DNA from: Candidatus Siliceabacter maunaloa
Lineage (GTDB): Bacteria; Actinomycetota; Thermoleophilia; Solirubrobacterales; Solirubrobacteraceae
Direction: 5' to 3'
DNA length: 64,000 nucleotides
Assembly (NCBI GenBank): GCA_024330185.1
Contig: JANDLV010000018.1
Span: 1-64,000 of the forward strand
This document shows, piece after piece, positions 44,930-52,696 of the stretch. Position 1 is the stretch's first letter. Every line of letters starts with the position of its first letter. The notes under the pieces were generated by a model. The model was not told where the DNA came from, did no database searches, and worked only from the letters and a program-made list of their open reading frames with translations. The position numbers and the translations under genes were made by a program.

Positions 44930-45861
44930 GGGATCACCACCGGCTTGTCCGACCCGCCGCTCAGGCTGGCAGGGTCACGCACCTCGAGCCAGACCGTGTA
45001 GGTGCCCGAGTTCAGGCGCAGCTCGGGGAAGTCGACTGCGTTGGTCGGGCACTCGCAGATGACGCCATCTCCGAGCTGCTTCGGCAGCCCGCCCGACGTC
45101 TGGACCATCCACGCGTAGGTCAGCGGCTGTCCCTCGGGGTCCGACGAGCCCGAGCCGTCCAGGAGCAGCTTGCCTCCGGCCGCCGGCGTGGCGGCGAAGA
45201 CGGCGGTCGGCGCCCGGTTCTGGTTACGCAGGAACGCGCCGCTGCGCAGCAGCGTCTCCCCGGGGGGCCGCAGCGGGTCCATGTCGACGAAGAGGCCGAC
45301 GTTCACGGTGGTGATCGCCGCCGGGTCGGCGGTGTCGTACGTGAACACCGCGCGGTCCTGGTTGGTCACGCCCTGGGCGACGACCTGGTCCTCGTCGGCG
45401 TCCCACCCGCTGCCGCTGCCGGGACACGCGGTGGCCGTTGGCATGAGCGGCGGCGCAACGGTCGCCCACGTCTGCACCTGCATCCACAGCCGAGCCGGGG
45501 CGCCGGCTTCGAGGCAGTAGCGCACGCGGCGCACGTTGCCCGCGTTCAGCCCGGGGTTCGGCCCGTCCGGATCGACCGTCTGGAAGATGAGATCCGCGGG
45601 CCCCGCGCGCTCGAGGGCCTGCGGGCTGATCGCGTTGGGGCTGGCGAGGTTGCGAAGTTCCTTGACGAGCTGGCCGACGTTACGACGTACAGCGTCCTGC
45701 GACTCGTTGCGCGTCGCCGCCCGGGCGCTGTCGCTCTCGAAGTTGGTGAAGGTGGCCAGCGTGGCGCCCAGGACGATGAGCATCAGGGTGCTGGCCAGCA
45801 GCAGCTCGATGAGCGAGATCCCGCGCTGCTCGCGCGCCAGGCGCCGCGCCAGAGCCCTCAT
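44926..45861 (-). CDS. Minor pilin-like protein (PilW type) with PKD-like domain
   Basis: 311 residues. Class III prepilin signal: REQRG before ISLIELLLASTLMLIVLG, with Gly-1 and Glu+5. The first part of the head follows PilW; the C-terminal ~85 residues look like a PKD/Ig-like domain (NRAPTAVFAATPAAGGKLLL, DGSGSSDPEGQPLTYAWMV, SGTYTVWLEVRDPA). PKD domains on pilins usually mediate contact outside the cell. ATGA/GTGA overlaps on both sides show one operon. Confidence 0.85.
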   Translation of the reverse strand: MRALARRLAREQRGISLIELLLASTLMLIVLGATLATFTNFESDSARAATRNESQDAVRRNVGQLVKELRNLASPNAISPQALERAGPADLIFQTVDPDGPNPGLNAGNVRRVRYCLEAGAPARLWMQVQTWATVAPPLMPTATACPGSGSGWDADEDQVVAQGVTNQDRAVFTYDTADPAAITTVNVGLFVDMDPLRPPGETLLRSGAFLRNQNRAPTAVFAATPAAGGKLLLDGSGSSDPEGQPLTYAWMVQTSGGLPKQLGDGVICECPTNAVDFPELRLNSGTYTVWLEVRDPASLSGGSDKPVVIP

Positions 45862-47414
45862 CGCGTCACCGGCCCGAGCATCGCCGACTCGCCGAGCTTG
45901 CTGTTCACCGCGGTGATCGAGTACGAGTGGGTGACGCCGTCCGTCTGCGTGTCGACGTAGCGGTAGAGACCGTCGGCGTCCGCGGTGCCTGCCATCCGGT
46001 CGTAGCGGTGCTCGTAGAGCTGGCCGTCGCGGTAGATCCGGTAGAACTCGACCTCGGTCGAGGGCGATGGCGTCCAGCTCAGGGTCACGGCGTCCGCCTC
46101 ACGCGTCGCGGTCAGGTCGCTGGGCGAGTCGGGCGAGGATGCTCCCGTCGTGACGGCGCCTTCTGGGGTCACTTCTAACGGCACGTCGCCTTCCCGCAGG
46201 ACGCCGGCCGTGGTTCTGTCCACGGCGACGACGTAGTAGTCGCCGTCGGCGCCGTCGAGCAGGCGGCAGTTCGTCGCGCGGGTCAGCTCGCAGGCCGGCT
46301 CCCCGACGTCGCCGACCACCCGGTACACCCGGTAGCCCTCGATGTCGCGCTCCTGGTTGGCGGTCCACTCGAACTCCACCGCGTCGCTGTTGCGCCCGGC
46401 GACGAAGCCGGCGGGCGCTTTTGGCTGGCGGCGGTTGACCGCGATGGTCATCGACCGGGTCGGACCCGCGATGCCGCTGGCGTCGGCCGCCCTGGCGCCG
46501 ACGATGTACGAGCCGTCGAGGACCGCACCGGCCTGGTCGACCTCCCCCAGCGGCCATTGCCAGCTCAACGCGGGCTGCGCAGCGGGGTCGATCTCCTGGA
46601 TGGCCCCGTTCACCGACCACGCGACGGCGGCTGGTGGCCGCGAGGGTGTCGCGCTGAAGGAGACCGACGACGTACCCGGGCCGATCGCCACCGTGGCGGG
46701 CGCGCGGGTGAGCGTGTCGATCCTGATGGCCGCCGCCGAGCCGGGATTGGGGACGGTGGCCGACTGCAGCGCGTATTTCCCGCCGGTCCCGCGGTCCCAG
46801 GTCACCAGCGTGACGATGCGCTTGTAGTCGTCGGGCGTTTGGTCCGCCGGAGGGGTCGGGCTGCACGGATCGCAGCCGGCGCGGGCCTCTACCAGGTTGT
46901 CCACCGCGCCGTCGCCGTCGAGGTCGATGCCGCAGCGACCCACGTCGATCGCTGGGCCATCTGGCAGCGGCTGGCCGCTGCCCGCGACGGTCAGCAGCTC
47001 GCGGCAGCGGGCCGGCGTGGTGTCCGTCGCGCTGGTCGCGCAGAAGCTCGCCGCGTCGTGGGCGCCGATGCCTTCGTCGGAGTCGTCGTCGACCGAGCAG
47101 GCGCCGAGCGTGACCGTGTAGATGACTCCGCCTCTGCTGACCTTCCAACTCGTGTCCGTGAGCGCCAGCTTGCCCAGGCCGGGCTTGGCCTGGACGGCCG
47201 GCACGACTGTGGCGGGCGCCAACTGGTCATAGGGGACCGAGCGGGCGGCCTCGACGACCTCGCGCTGCAGCCCGATGGCCTGCTCGCGGGCCTTGGTCCC
47301 GGCGGTGGCCGCGTTGGCGGTGTTGAGCATCAGCGCGGTGCCGGCCATGCCGACCATCAGGATGAAGAAGGCGACCAGCACCTCCACCAGCGTGAATCCC
47401 CGCTCGTCGGACAT
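45858..47414 (-). CDS. Minor pilin-like protein (PilV type) with fibronectin III-like domains
   Basis: 518 residues. Prepilin signal DERG before FTLVEVLVAFFILMVGMAGT (Gly-1, Glu+5). A short PilV-like head with an acidic DDDSDEGIGAHD loop and DLDGDGAVDN (possible calcium site) leads to two C-terminal Fn3-like domains (PAGFVAGRNSDAVEFEWTAN ... YRVYRV; PSDLTATREADAVTLSWTPS ... YRIYRDG). At about 520 residues it is far larger than ordinary PilV, so likely a tip adhesin. First gene of pilV-W-X-D, after the pilA terminator. Confidence 0.85.
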   Translation of the reverse strand: MSDERGFTLVEVLVAFFILMVGMAGTALMLNTANAATAGTKAREQAIGLQREVVEAARSVPYDQLAPATVVPAVQAKPGLGKLALTDTSWKVSRGGVIYTVTLGACSVDDDSDEGIGAHDAASFCATSATDTTPARCRELLTVAGSGQPLPDGPAIDVGRCGIDLDGDGAVDNLVEARAGCDPCSPTPPADQTPDDYKRIVTLVTWDRGTGGKYALQSATVPNPGSAAAIRIDTLTRAPATVAIGPGTSSVSFSATPSRPPAAVAWSVNGAIQEIDPAAQPALSWQWPLGEVDQAGAVLDGSYIVGARAADASGIAGPTRSMTIAVNRRQPKAPAGFVAGRNSDAVEFEWTANQERDIEGYRVYRVVGDVGEPACELTRATNCRLLDGADGDYYVVAVDRTTAGVLREGDVPLEVTPEGAVTTGASSPDSPSDLTATREADAVTLSWTPSPSTEVEFYRIYRDGQLYEHRYDRMAGTADADGLYRYVDTQTDGVTHSYSITAVNSKLGESAMLGPVTR

Positions 47415-47489
47415 GCAGCGCCTATCGGCGTGGCTGGGCGGGGGGTTGAGGGGCGCCGGTCGTGGGTGGACGACCAGCGCAGAACGCAG

Positions 47490-47517
47490 ACGGGGCGGGC
47501 CCGAAGGCCCGCCCCGT
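47490..47517 (-). terminator. pilA terminator
   Basis: A perfect 12-bp stem ACGGGGCGGGCC/GGCCCGCCCCGT around a TTCG loop on the complement, 26 nt after the pilA stop. No T-run. It separates pilA from the minor pilin operon. Confidence 0.85.
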
Positions 47518-47542
47518 GTGGTGGGTCATCGTAGGTGGGGAG

Positions 47543-47947
47543 CTACCAGGTGGTGCTCTTGCAGCCACCGTTCGACGCGCCGGTGGCGGTGCAGCTACGC
47601 TCGTAGCCGGTCCCACTCTTCGTGATCGTGAATGTGTTCTTCGTCGCCGAGGTCTGGGTGACCGAGTATGCGCCGACCGTCGGGGTCGTGCTGGGCGTGA
47701 CGCCAGTGGCCAGTGGGTTGTCCGTGTCCGGGCAGGTGGTGGCGCCGCCGGAGAAGCACGACTCCATCTGGGAGACCGCGTTGCGGACGTCGGCCTTGGC
47801 CGAGGAGTCCTGGCCCTTGGCCTGCTGGCCCAGGAACGTCGGCAGGGCGATCGCGGCGAGGATGCCGATGATCAGGATGACGACCAGGAGCTCGATGAGG
47901 GTGAAGCCCTTCTGGTCGGCGGCGCGGTTGCGCAGCTTGTGAAGCAT
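47543..47947 (-). CDS. pilA: Type IV major pilin
   Basis: 134 residues. Leader MLHKLRNRAADQKG, then the N-methylated helix FTLIELLVVILIIGILAAIA (Gly-1, Glu+5). The head has SCFSGGATTCPDTDNP and a C-terminal CTATGASNGGC; the last Cys pair can form the D-loop disulfide. AGGAGGGCAC directly before the ATG is one of the best ribosome-binding sites in the window. Controlled by a cyclic-di-GMP riboswitch in its leader and closed by a strong terminator. Confidence 0.96.
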   Translation of the reverse strand: MLHKLRNRAADQKGFTLIELLVVILIIGILAAIALPTFLGQQAKGQDSSAKADVRNAVSQMESCFSGGATTCPDTDNPLATGVTPSTTPTVGAYSVTQTSATKNTFTITKSGTGYERSCTATGASNGGCKSTTW

Positions 47948-48001
47948 GTGCCCTCCTATAGGGACTGGATGTATGAGGTGCCAGTTCCTTGGAGCTGACC
48001 C

Positions 48002-48015
48002 GGGCCCGCAGGCCC
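48002..48015 (-). terminator. Possible expression-platform hairpin of the riboswitch
   Basis: GGGCC-TGCG-GGCCC on the complement, 3 nt after the aptamer and about 55 nt before pilA. It may be the ligand-controlled terminator or a translation-control element. No T-run, so the mode is unclear. Confidence 0.45.
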
Positions 48016-48018
48016 TTC

Positions 48019-48098
48019 GGTGGTAGCCCGGCTGGCTCCTCACGTCGGAGCCCCTTGGCTTTGCGTCCCACCCTCGCGAGTGGTTTGCCCTTTGCACC
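48019..48098 (-). promoter_or_regulatory. Cyclic-di-GMP-I (GEMM) riboswitch upstream of pilA
   Basis: The complement has the conserved core of the class I aptamer in order: GGTGCAAAGGGCAAACC, a short hairpin ACTCGCGAGGGT, GGGACGCAAAGCC, a GGGGCTC...GAGCC-type variable stem, then CCGGGCTACCACC closing P1 (GGTG/CACC). This matches the GEMM-I consensus (GGGCAAACC, GGGACGCAAAGCC, tetraloop receptor) on which c-di-GMP binds. The target gene, a type IV pilin, is a classic member of the regulon. Confidence 0.92.
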
Positions 48099-48139
48099 TT
48101 GGTCTGGCAGGTGCTGTATCGGCCCTCCCGCGCGGAGCT

Positions 48140-49372
48140 TTAGCCGCGGGCGAGGAAAGCTCGCGAAGTGGACGAACGACCGAGCAGCCGGTGGACCATC
48201 CACCCGGTGAGCGGCAGCGCCCAGGCCAGGTAGACGACGGACGCACCGTCGGCGCCGAGCACACGCCCGGCGTGCTCGAACGTGATCCAGTGCACGGCGA
48301 TGAACGCGAGGGTGAGGAAGGGTGGCCGGTCGCGACGCTCCAGTGCCTCCCAGGTCGCCAGCGCCAGTAGCGCAGGCAGCGCATAATAGGTGAAGTTCCA
48401 CGGGTCCAGCCAGCACCGCAGGTGAAGCACGAGCGCGAGGAGCAGCAGCGGCTCGTAGACGGACGCGACACCGCGACGGCGCCACCACCAGACGCCGGCG
48501 GCGACGACGGGCACGGTGAGGATGAGCGGTCGCGTGAGCGGCATGAGCCACCCGGGGGCGTGGCGCAGCCCGTCCATTCCCATCTGCGGGGGCAGGCGAC
48601 CCGGTTCACCGAGTAGGAACCACACCTGCCACGGCGTAAAGATGGCGCCGGTGTCCCCGACTGCGACGGTGGCCTCCGCGAAGCCCCCGCCGAACAGCAG
48701 CAGCGGCGCGAGCACCGCGCCGGCGACCCCTCCGCACGCCAGCGCGCTGGGAAGCGCGCTGCGCACCGGCACCGCGGCCAGGACGACCGGCACGGCGACC
48801 AGGGCCCACGGCTTGTTGGCCACCGCCAGGCCGACCAGCACGCCGGCGACAATCGGCCGCCTCCGCGCGGCCAGCACGGCGGCGACGCACAGCGCGCCCC
48901 CCAGGAGCTCCTCGGGGTGGCCGAACTCGAGCGCCGACAGGGCGGCGGGGCTGGCGGTGAGCGCGCCGAGCACGACGACTCGATCGAGCCGCGAACGGCC
49001 CATCTCCCGCATCCGCCCCGCAACGAAGACGGCGAGCCCGGCACACGCCGCCAGGCCCGGCAGCGAGACAGCGCGGAAGACGGCGAGCTCTCCCCCGCCC
49101 CACAGCGCTGGCGCCCACGCGAAGGGCGCGCGCAGGACGAACGAGCCGCCATAGGCCGGGACCGCGGCCAGGAAGCCCTCCAGGTCGCCCGTGCGCAGCG
49201 CCCAGAACGCCGCCGACGCCTCCACGTCGTAGTCGCTGAACGCGAAGCCGACCAGGCCCAGGAAGGCCATGACGGCAGTGAATGCCAGCGCAAGCGCGAT
49301 GTGCGGCAGGTGGCCCAGGGCCTGCGCGCGCACGCGCGACGGGGCGTGGAGTACTGACACATGCACCGACAC
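48140..49372 (-). CDS. Polytopic membrane protein, GT-C glycosyltransferase-like
   Basis: 410 residues with about ten membrane segments. An extracellular loop FSDYDVEASAAFWALRTGDL then AAVPAYGGSFVLRAPFA and motifs SALEFGHPEELLGGALCVAA, VANKPWALVAVPVVL and LDPWNFTYYALPALLALATW resemble GT87/DUF2029-type polyprenol-phosphate-sugar transferases, with an acidic pair in the first loop. The role may be sugar transfer to the envelope or pilin. GTG start is uncertain (three GTGs within 12 nt). Placed just upstream of the pilA riboswitch. Confidence 0.7.
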   Translation of the reverse strand: MSVHVSVLHAPSRVRAQALGHLPHIALALAFTAVMAFLGLVGFAFSDYDVEASAAFWALRTGDLEGFLAAVPAYGGSFVLRAPFAWAPALWGGGELAVFRAVSLPGLAACAGLAVFVAGRMREMGRSRLDRVVVLGALTASPAALSALEFGHPEELLGGALCVAAVLAARRRPIVAGVLVGLAVANKPWALVAVPVVLAAVPVRSALPSALACGGVAGAVLAPLLLFGGGFAEATVAVGDTGAIFTPWQVWFLLGEPGRLPPQMGMDGLRHAPGWLMPLTRPLILTVPVVAAGVWWWRRRGVASVYEPLLLLALVLHLRCWLDPWNFTYYALPALLALATWEALERRDRPPFLTLAFIAVHWITFEHAGRVLGADGASVVYLAWALPLTGWMVHRLLGRSSTSRAFLARG

Positions 49373-49612
49373 AGGTCAGCCATCGGCTGCGCCCGCGTCG
49401 CGCTTGAGCAGAGCTCATCGTCGATGCGCCGCTCGAGCTGGCGCCACCCGCAGGGCGGCCGTCTCGGAGCCCACGGTCAGCCCTCCTCGTCGGGCGGAAG
49501 CGGACCCGGGAGCTGGTCGGCGATCTTCTGCTGAGTGGCGACCGCCCGCCGTGGCGGCGGCGCAGATCGTCAACGCTGACGGTGATCGCGGGCTCCAGCG
49601 TGTCTGCGAAGC
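49373..49612 (-). other. Degenerate stretch, no intact gene
   Basis: On the complement short coding-like pieces in different frames (SFADTLEPAITVSVDDLRR; ATQQKIADQLPGPLPPDEEG with a stop) suggest the end of a frameshifted gene. No family can be named. No promoter or repeat was seen. Confidence 0.35.
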
Positions 49613-49851
49613 TCAGGCTGGCGCGATCCGCCGCCTGATCCGGCTCACGATCTCCTCCAGCTCCGTCTCGCCGGCCGCCACTCGGCGCACGACCTCGGCG
49701 TCCTCGTCACCGAAGCCCGCGAATGGCGCGGCCAGCGCGGACTCCGCCAACCCAGGCCGGATAGCCGCTCGAGTTGCTCGGCCGAAACCTCCAGGACCTC
49801 CGCGGCCACAGTGAGGTAATCGCCCACCTCGGTGCGCCACAGGCGCCACAC
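49613..49851 (-). pseudogene. Fic/Doc-family toxin remnant
   Basis: Starts GTG: VWRLWRTEVGDYLTVAAEVL then EVSAEQLERL; after a frameshift near 49750 the other frame gives LAESALAAPFAGFGDEDAEV then VRRVAAGETELEEIVSRIRR. Such N- and C-terminal sequences bracket the Fic core in related proteins, and here the whole HPFxxGN catalytic core is absent. So it is a doubly broken (deleted and frameshifted) AMP/UMP-transferase-like or Doc-like toxin. It follows its antitoxin-like gene by 9 nt. Confidence 0.65.
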
Positions 49852-49860
49852 GGTCCCGTC

Positions 49861-50025
49861 CTACTTCGCCAGCTCGTCCAACGTCTCCCGGTGACGCTCG
49901 ATGAGCCTGCGGACCTCCTCGGAGGTTACGCGCCGCTCCTGCGACCACTGCCCGCCGCGAGACTGCTCGACCGCCTCCGCGGGCGGATGCGGCGTGGTCT
50001 TGTTCGACATCTCCTGCTTCTTCAT
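49861..50025 (-). CDS. Small antitoxin-like gene before the Fic remnant
   Basis: 54 residues, KKQEMSNKTTPHPPAEAVEQ then TSEEVRRLIERHRETLDELA. A charged C-terminal helix like those of Phd or Fic-inhibitory antitoxins. A weak -10 (CACAAT) lies 7 nt upstream of the ATG. Its toxin is dead, so this gene is probably relic. Confidence 0.5.
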   Translation of the reverse strand: MKKQEMSNKTTPHPPAEAVEQSRGGQWSQERRVTSEEVRRLIERHRETLDELAK

Positions 50026-50077
50026 CGTGAACATTGTGAATGCTCGAGGGGCGCCACCGCAAGAGCCCCCCTCCATG

Positions 50078-50150
50078 CGCCGCGGCGGGGACAGTCACCG
50101 ACGACGACCTCGCACTGGCCGTGCCGTTCGTGTACGAGCTCGCCGGGCGG
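50078..50150 (+). repeat. Fragment copied from the hydrolase at 54.4-55.4 kb
   Basis: 73 bp matching 54828-54900 in the same orientation with about seven differences. In frame it still reads TVTDDDLALAVPFVYELAG, against TVTDDELATAVPLVYELAG in the gene. Remnant of a larger duplicate. Confidence 0.88.
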
Positions 50151-50180
50151 ATCGCTCAAGCTGCGCCTCACGGCAACCAT

Positions 50181-50312
50181 CGCACCTGGCCGGCCAGCCC
50201 CCGGTCGGCCGGGTTGGCGACCATCAGCCCGCGCTCGGAGACGGTCTGCACGTCGTGACCGTCGGCACGTAGGCGCTGCGCATTCGCGGAGTAGTGCTCG
50301 TCGAGCAGCAGC
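50181..50312 (-). pseudogene. DUF5615 (PIN-like) toxin fragment
   Basis: The complement reads LLLDEHYSANAQRLRADGHD then VQTVSERGLMVANPADRGLA, the N-terminal third of a DUF5615 protein (LLLDE, RGHD-like pair). It ends at the hydrolase fragment, so the toxin's remaining two thirds are lost. A related intact toxin lies at 51836-52195. Confidence 0.65.
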
Positions 50313-50440
50313 CTCCCCCGAGGACCCGCTGCGTGCGCGGCCAGGGCGCTACGGGACTGCGCCGTCTCGGCAGCCCGTTGTGTCAGATGGTCGAGCGTCT
50401 CGGCGGAGAAAGGGAACGAGCGCGACCGCGGCGCGTCCCG

Positions 50441-50588
50441 TCAGCCGTTGGCCTCCTGGACGTGGACCTCGATCTCGGCCTCGCTCACCAGGCCGGCCCC
50501 TCGCAGTCGATACGCGAGGGCTCGTGCCCACTGGCCCATCTGCTCCTCCGCCAGATCGCTGCGCATGGCCCCGAGCGAAGTCCTTCAT
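50441..50588 (-). pseudogene. Antitoxin-like partner of the broken DUF5615, frameshifted
   Basis: From ATG 50588 (7 nt after TACCAT) it reads MKDFARG and then leaves frame; an ATG at 50566 one base off continues RSDLAEEQMGQWARALAYRL then RGAGLVSEAEIEVHVQEANG and stop (41 residues). Removing one C near 50567 would join the two. Which start is used now, if any, is not known. Confidence 0.5.
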
Positions 50589-50635
50589 ACCGGACATGGT
50601 ATCGCGGGCCTCTTTGCCGTATGCAGAAGCCGCTT

Positions 50636-51742
50636 TCACTGGCCGCGCAGCCACGCTGCGAAGAACGGATCGATCACCCGCCGGCCGGTGCGGTTCGAGG
50701 CATCGGCCACCAGGTGGCCGTGACCAACCAAGCGCTCCACCGCGACCTGCGTGGAGCCGCTCTTGGCCAGGCCGAAACGCTCTGCCGCCTCCCGGCTCGT
50801 GAGGGCGACCGACCGGTGCGCGACGACCTTCAGGACGCGGCGCTCGAGCTCGGTCGAGGCCTCCCACAGGACGTCGATCTCTCCCTGGGCCTCCCGGCGC
50901 GCGTCTTCGAGCGCAGCCACCCACTGCTCGATCCGCGCGGCCCTGCGGGGAGCGGTCCGCTGGTAGAGATGGTGGGCCAGGAGCATCGCTCGTTGTGGGT
51001 GACCCTCCGCAGCGTCAAGCAGCGGACCGAGGCCCTCCCCAGGGTCGCGTCCTCCCTCCGCGAAGCGCTTGGCGACGTACTCGCCGATCTGGTCGGCGGC
51101 CAGCGGACCGAGCTCCACCGGAGCGGACTGCGCGAAGAAGGCGTGGCGGCGATCGGCGAACAGGCCGCGCATGAGCCCCGGGTGCGAGCCCGAGAACACG
51201 TAGCCGGCAGCGCGTCCATGAGATTCGAGCTCGGCCCGGAACACCCCGGGCAAGGACGCGTGGATGCGCACGACCTCCTGGAACTCGTCGAAGGCGATGA
51301 CGCACTGGCGCCCTGTGCGCTCCTGCACCCGGCGCGGGAGTGCGAGACGGTCCAGCAGCCCCGGAGGGCCCACCCTCGCCTGCGCCGAGACCCCCACGCC
51401 TCCGGGCGCGACGCTCACGGTGGGGCGCAAGGTCCGCACGAGCCCGTCGAACCACCGGCGCAGCGAGCCCGTGAGCTGGCCACTGTAGGCCCGCTCGATC
51501 CGGTCGGCCACGTCCTCAGCGGTCACGCAGCCCAGGAAGTTCACCTCGACCGGCACCGCTCCAGCGTCCTCGGCCGCCGAGAGCAACGCCCGGATCATCG
51601 AGGTCTTTCCGAAGCGTCGCGGGCCTTCGAGCCGGCTGTTGCGGGCATCGAGCGCTCTGTCGCGTAGGCCAGCGAGCTCAGCAGTCCGATCGATGAGCGC
51701 TTCTCGCGGAACTGGCTCGTCGTAGATGAACGGACTCGCCAT
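50636..51742 (-). CDS. AAA/STAND-like ATP-binding protein (ATPase_2 type)
   Basis: 368 residues. P-loop LEGPRRFGKTSMIRAL near 50, Walker B VIAFDEFQEVVRIHASLPGV near 170, sensor-like GYVFSGSHPGLMRGLF, a helical lid with GHPQRAMLLAHHLYQRT and a C-terminal winged-helix (SREAAERFGLAKSGSTQVAV). Typical of archaeal-type ATPases found in prokaryotic defence and mobile regions; role unknown. ATG 7 nt after a TAATCT -10. Preceded by a 9-bp inverted repeat, suggesting a repressor. Confidence 0.85.
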   Translation of the reverse strand: MASPFIYDEPVPREALIDRTAELAGLRDRALDARNSRLEGPRRFGKTSMIRALLSAAEDAGAVPVEVNFLGCVTAEDVADRIERAYSGQLTGSLRRWFDGLVRTLRPTVSVAPGGVGVSAQARVGPPGLLDRLALPRRVQERTGRQCVIAFDEFQEVVRIHASLPGVFRAELESHGRAAGYVFSGSHPGLMRGLFADRRHAFFAQSAPVELGPLAADQIGEYVAKRFAEGGRDPGEGLGPLLDAAEGHPQRAMLLAHHLYQRTAPRRAARIEQWVAALEDARREAQGEIDVLWEASTELERRVLKVVAHRSVALTSREAAERFGLAKSGSTQVAVERLVGHGHLVADASNRTGRRVIDPFFAAWLRGQ

Positions 51743-51749
51743 GGTGCTT

Positions 51750-51755
51750 AGATTA
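51750..51755 (-). promoter_or_regulatory. -10 box TAATCT for the ATPase gene
   Basis: TAATCT on the complement ends 7 nt before the ATG. Confidence 0.6.
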
Positions 51756-51758
51756 GCA

Positions 51759-51785
51759 CTCGATGGTGCTATTACTACCATCGAG
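51759..51785 (-). promoter_or_regulatory. Operator-like inverted repeat at the ATPase promoter
   Basis: CTCGATGGT, 9-nt spacer, ACCATCGAG. It lies directly upstream of the -10 box, covering the -35 region. Confidence 0.6.
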
Positions 51786-51835
51786 CGGTGTGGCGATGCG
51801 CACCGCCCAAGAACCCGAGAAGCTCTTGCTGGTCA

Positions 51836-52195
51836 TCACAGCCACGCGCGCAGGCCGGTGGGCTCGTCGGACGGGACCCCGCGAGCGAGCACGTCGAGCG
51901 CGGTGACCATCATGCCCACCGTGCGCGGGTCGCCGCGCGGGTACCTGGCGGGATGCACGAGGATGAGGCCGTGGTGTACGACGCTGCGTGCGTCGTGGTC
52001 GTTGGCGATGCGCACGTAGTCCGCCACGTTCTCGGTGACCACCGAACGGCGCTCGAGTTGCGCGGCGGCGAAGACGCCCGGGTCTGGCAGGCTGCTCAGC
52101 TCCGGGCGCTCCACGACGGCGACCGCGTCGTGGCCGCGGGCTCGGAGCCCGTCGGCGATGCTGGGTGGGTACATCTCGTCGAGCAGCAGCCTCAA
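51836..52195 (-). CDS. DUF5615 PIN-like toxin
   Basis: 119 residues. LRLLLDEMYPPSIADGLRAR with the first acidic pair, GHDAVAVVERPELSSLPDPG, AAAQLERRSVVTENVADYVR (NxxDF-like) and ILVHPARYPRGD. DUF5615 (Mut7-C-like PIN fold) proteins are predicted RNases in toxin-antitoxin modules. The TTG start overlaps the antitoxin stop as TTGA. It looks intact, unlike the copy 1.7 kb to the left. Confidence 0.83.
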   Translation of the reverse strand: MRLLLDEMYPPSIADGLRARGHDAVAVVERPELSSLPDPGVFAAAQLERRSVVTENVADYVRIANDHDARSVVHHGLILVHPARYPRGDPRTVGMMVTALDVLARGVPSDEPTGLRAWL

Positions 52196-52623
52196 GCAAG
52201 CGCTTCCTGCGCCTGTTGCCATGCGGCGTGCTGGCGATCGGCCTCCTCGCGGTTGAACCCGATGCGCTCGTCGACCTCGTCGCGGTACTCCCCGTAGTAG
52301 CGCACGGCACCGCGGACCTGGGCGACGGTCAGGGCTCCCCAGTCGGCTGTCGCCCGGATGGCTTGCTCGCCCTTCTCACCGGTGTTCCGTAACGTCTGGA
52401 TGACCTCCCAGACGTCGGGTCCCCCGGCGAGCGCGGCGCGGCGCCCGGATGGTCCGTCGCGGAACACGATGCCCGGGTGACCGTCCATGCGCAGGCCCTC
52501 TTCGATGAGACGCTCGCCCGCGCGCGTCTTGGTCTCGCCGCGACCACGACTGTGCGCTTCCAGCCTCTCCATCGTCCGCTTTCCAAGGCGCATCGAAAAC
52601 GGCTTCTGTGATCCGGCGGCCAC
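52192..52623 (-). CDS. Antitoxin of the DUF5615 module (RHH plus DUF433-like)
   Basis: 143 residues. MRLGKRTMERLEAHSRGRGE then TKTRAGERLIEEGLRMDGHP form a CopG-like helix pair; GIVFRDGPSGRRAALAGGPD then VWEVIQTLR is a VapB45/DUF433-like segment; AVRYYGEYRDEVDERIGFNR closes. GTG 52623 was preferred over GTG 52632 because TACAGT lies 7 nt before it. Overlaps the toxin by 4 nt. Confidence 0.8.
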   Translation of the reverse strand: MAAGSQKPFSMRLGKRTMERLEAHSRGRGETKTRAGERLIEEGLRMDGHPGIVFRDGPSGRRAALAGGPDVWEVIQTLRNTGEKGEQAIRATADWGALTVAQVRGAVRYYGEYRDEVDERIGFNREEADRQHAAWQQAQEALA

Positions 52624-52628
52624 GTAGC

Positions 52629-52640
52629 GCACTGTAGTGC
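52629..52640 (-). promoter_or_regulatory. -10 box TACAGT inside an inverted repeat
   Basis: GCACT-GT-AGTGC spans the -10 box (complement TACAGT at 52631-52636) 7 nt before the antitoxin's GTG. Suits autorepression. Confidence 0.55.
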
Positions 52641-52681
52641 CCTTCGCTACAGAGCGCTGTCCGGCCGGGTTCGCGCGGCGC

Positions 52682-52687
52682 TACACT
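52682..52687 (+). promoter_or_regulatory. -10 box TACACT for the HTH-NTase pair
   Basis: TACACT ends 9 nt before the ATG at 52697. Confidence 0.5.
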
Positions 52688-52696
52688 TCCTTTGAT

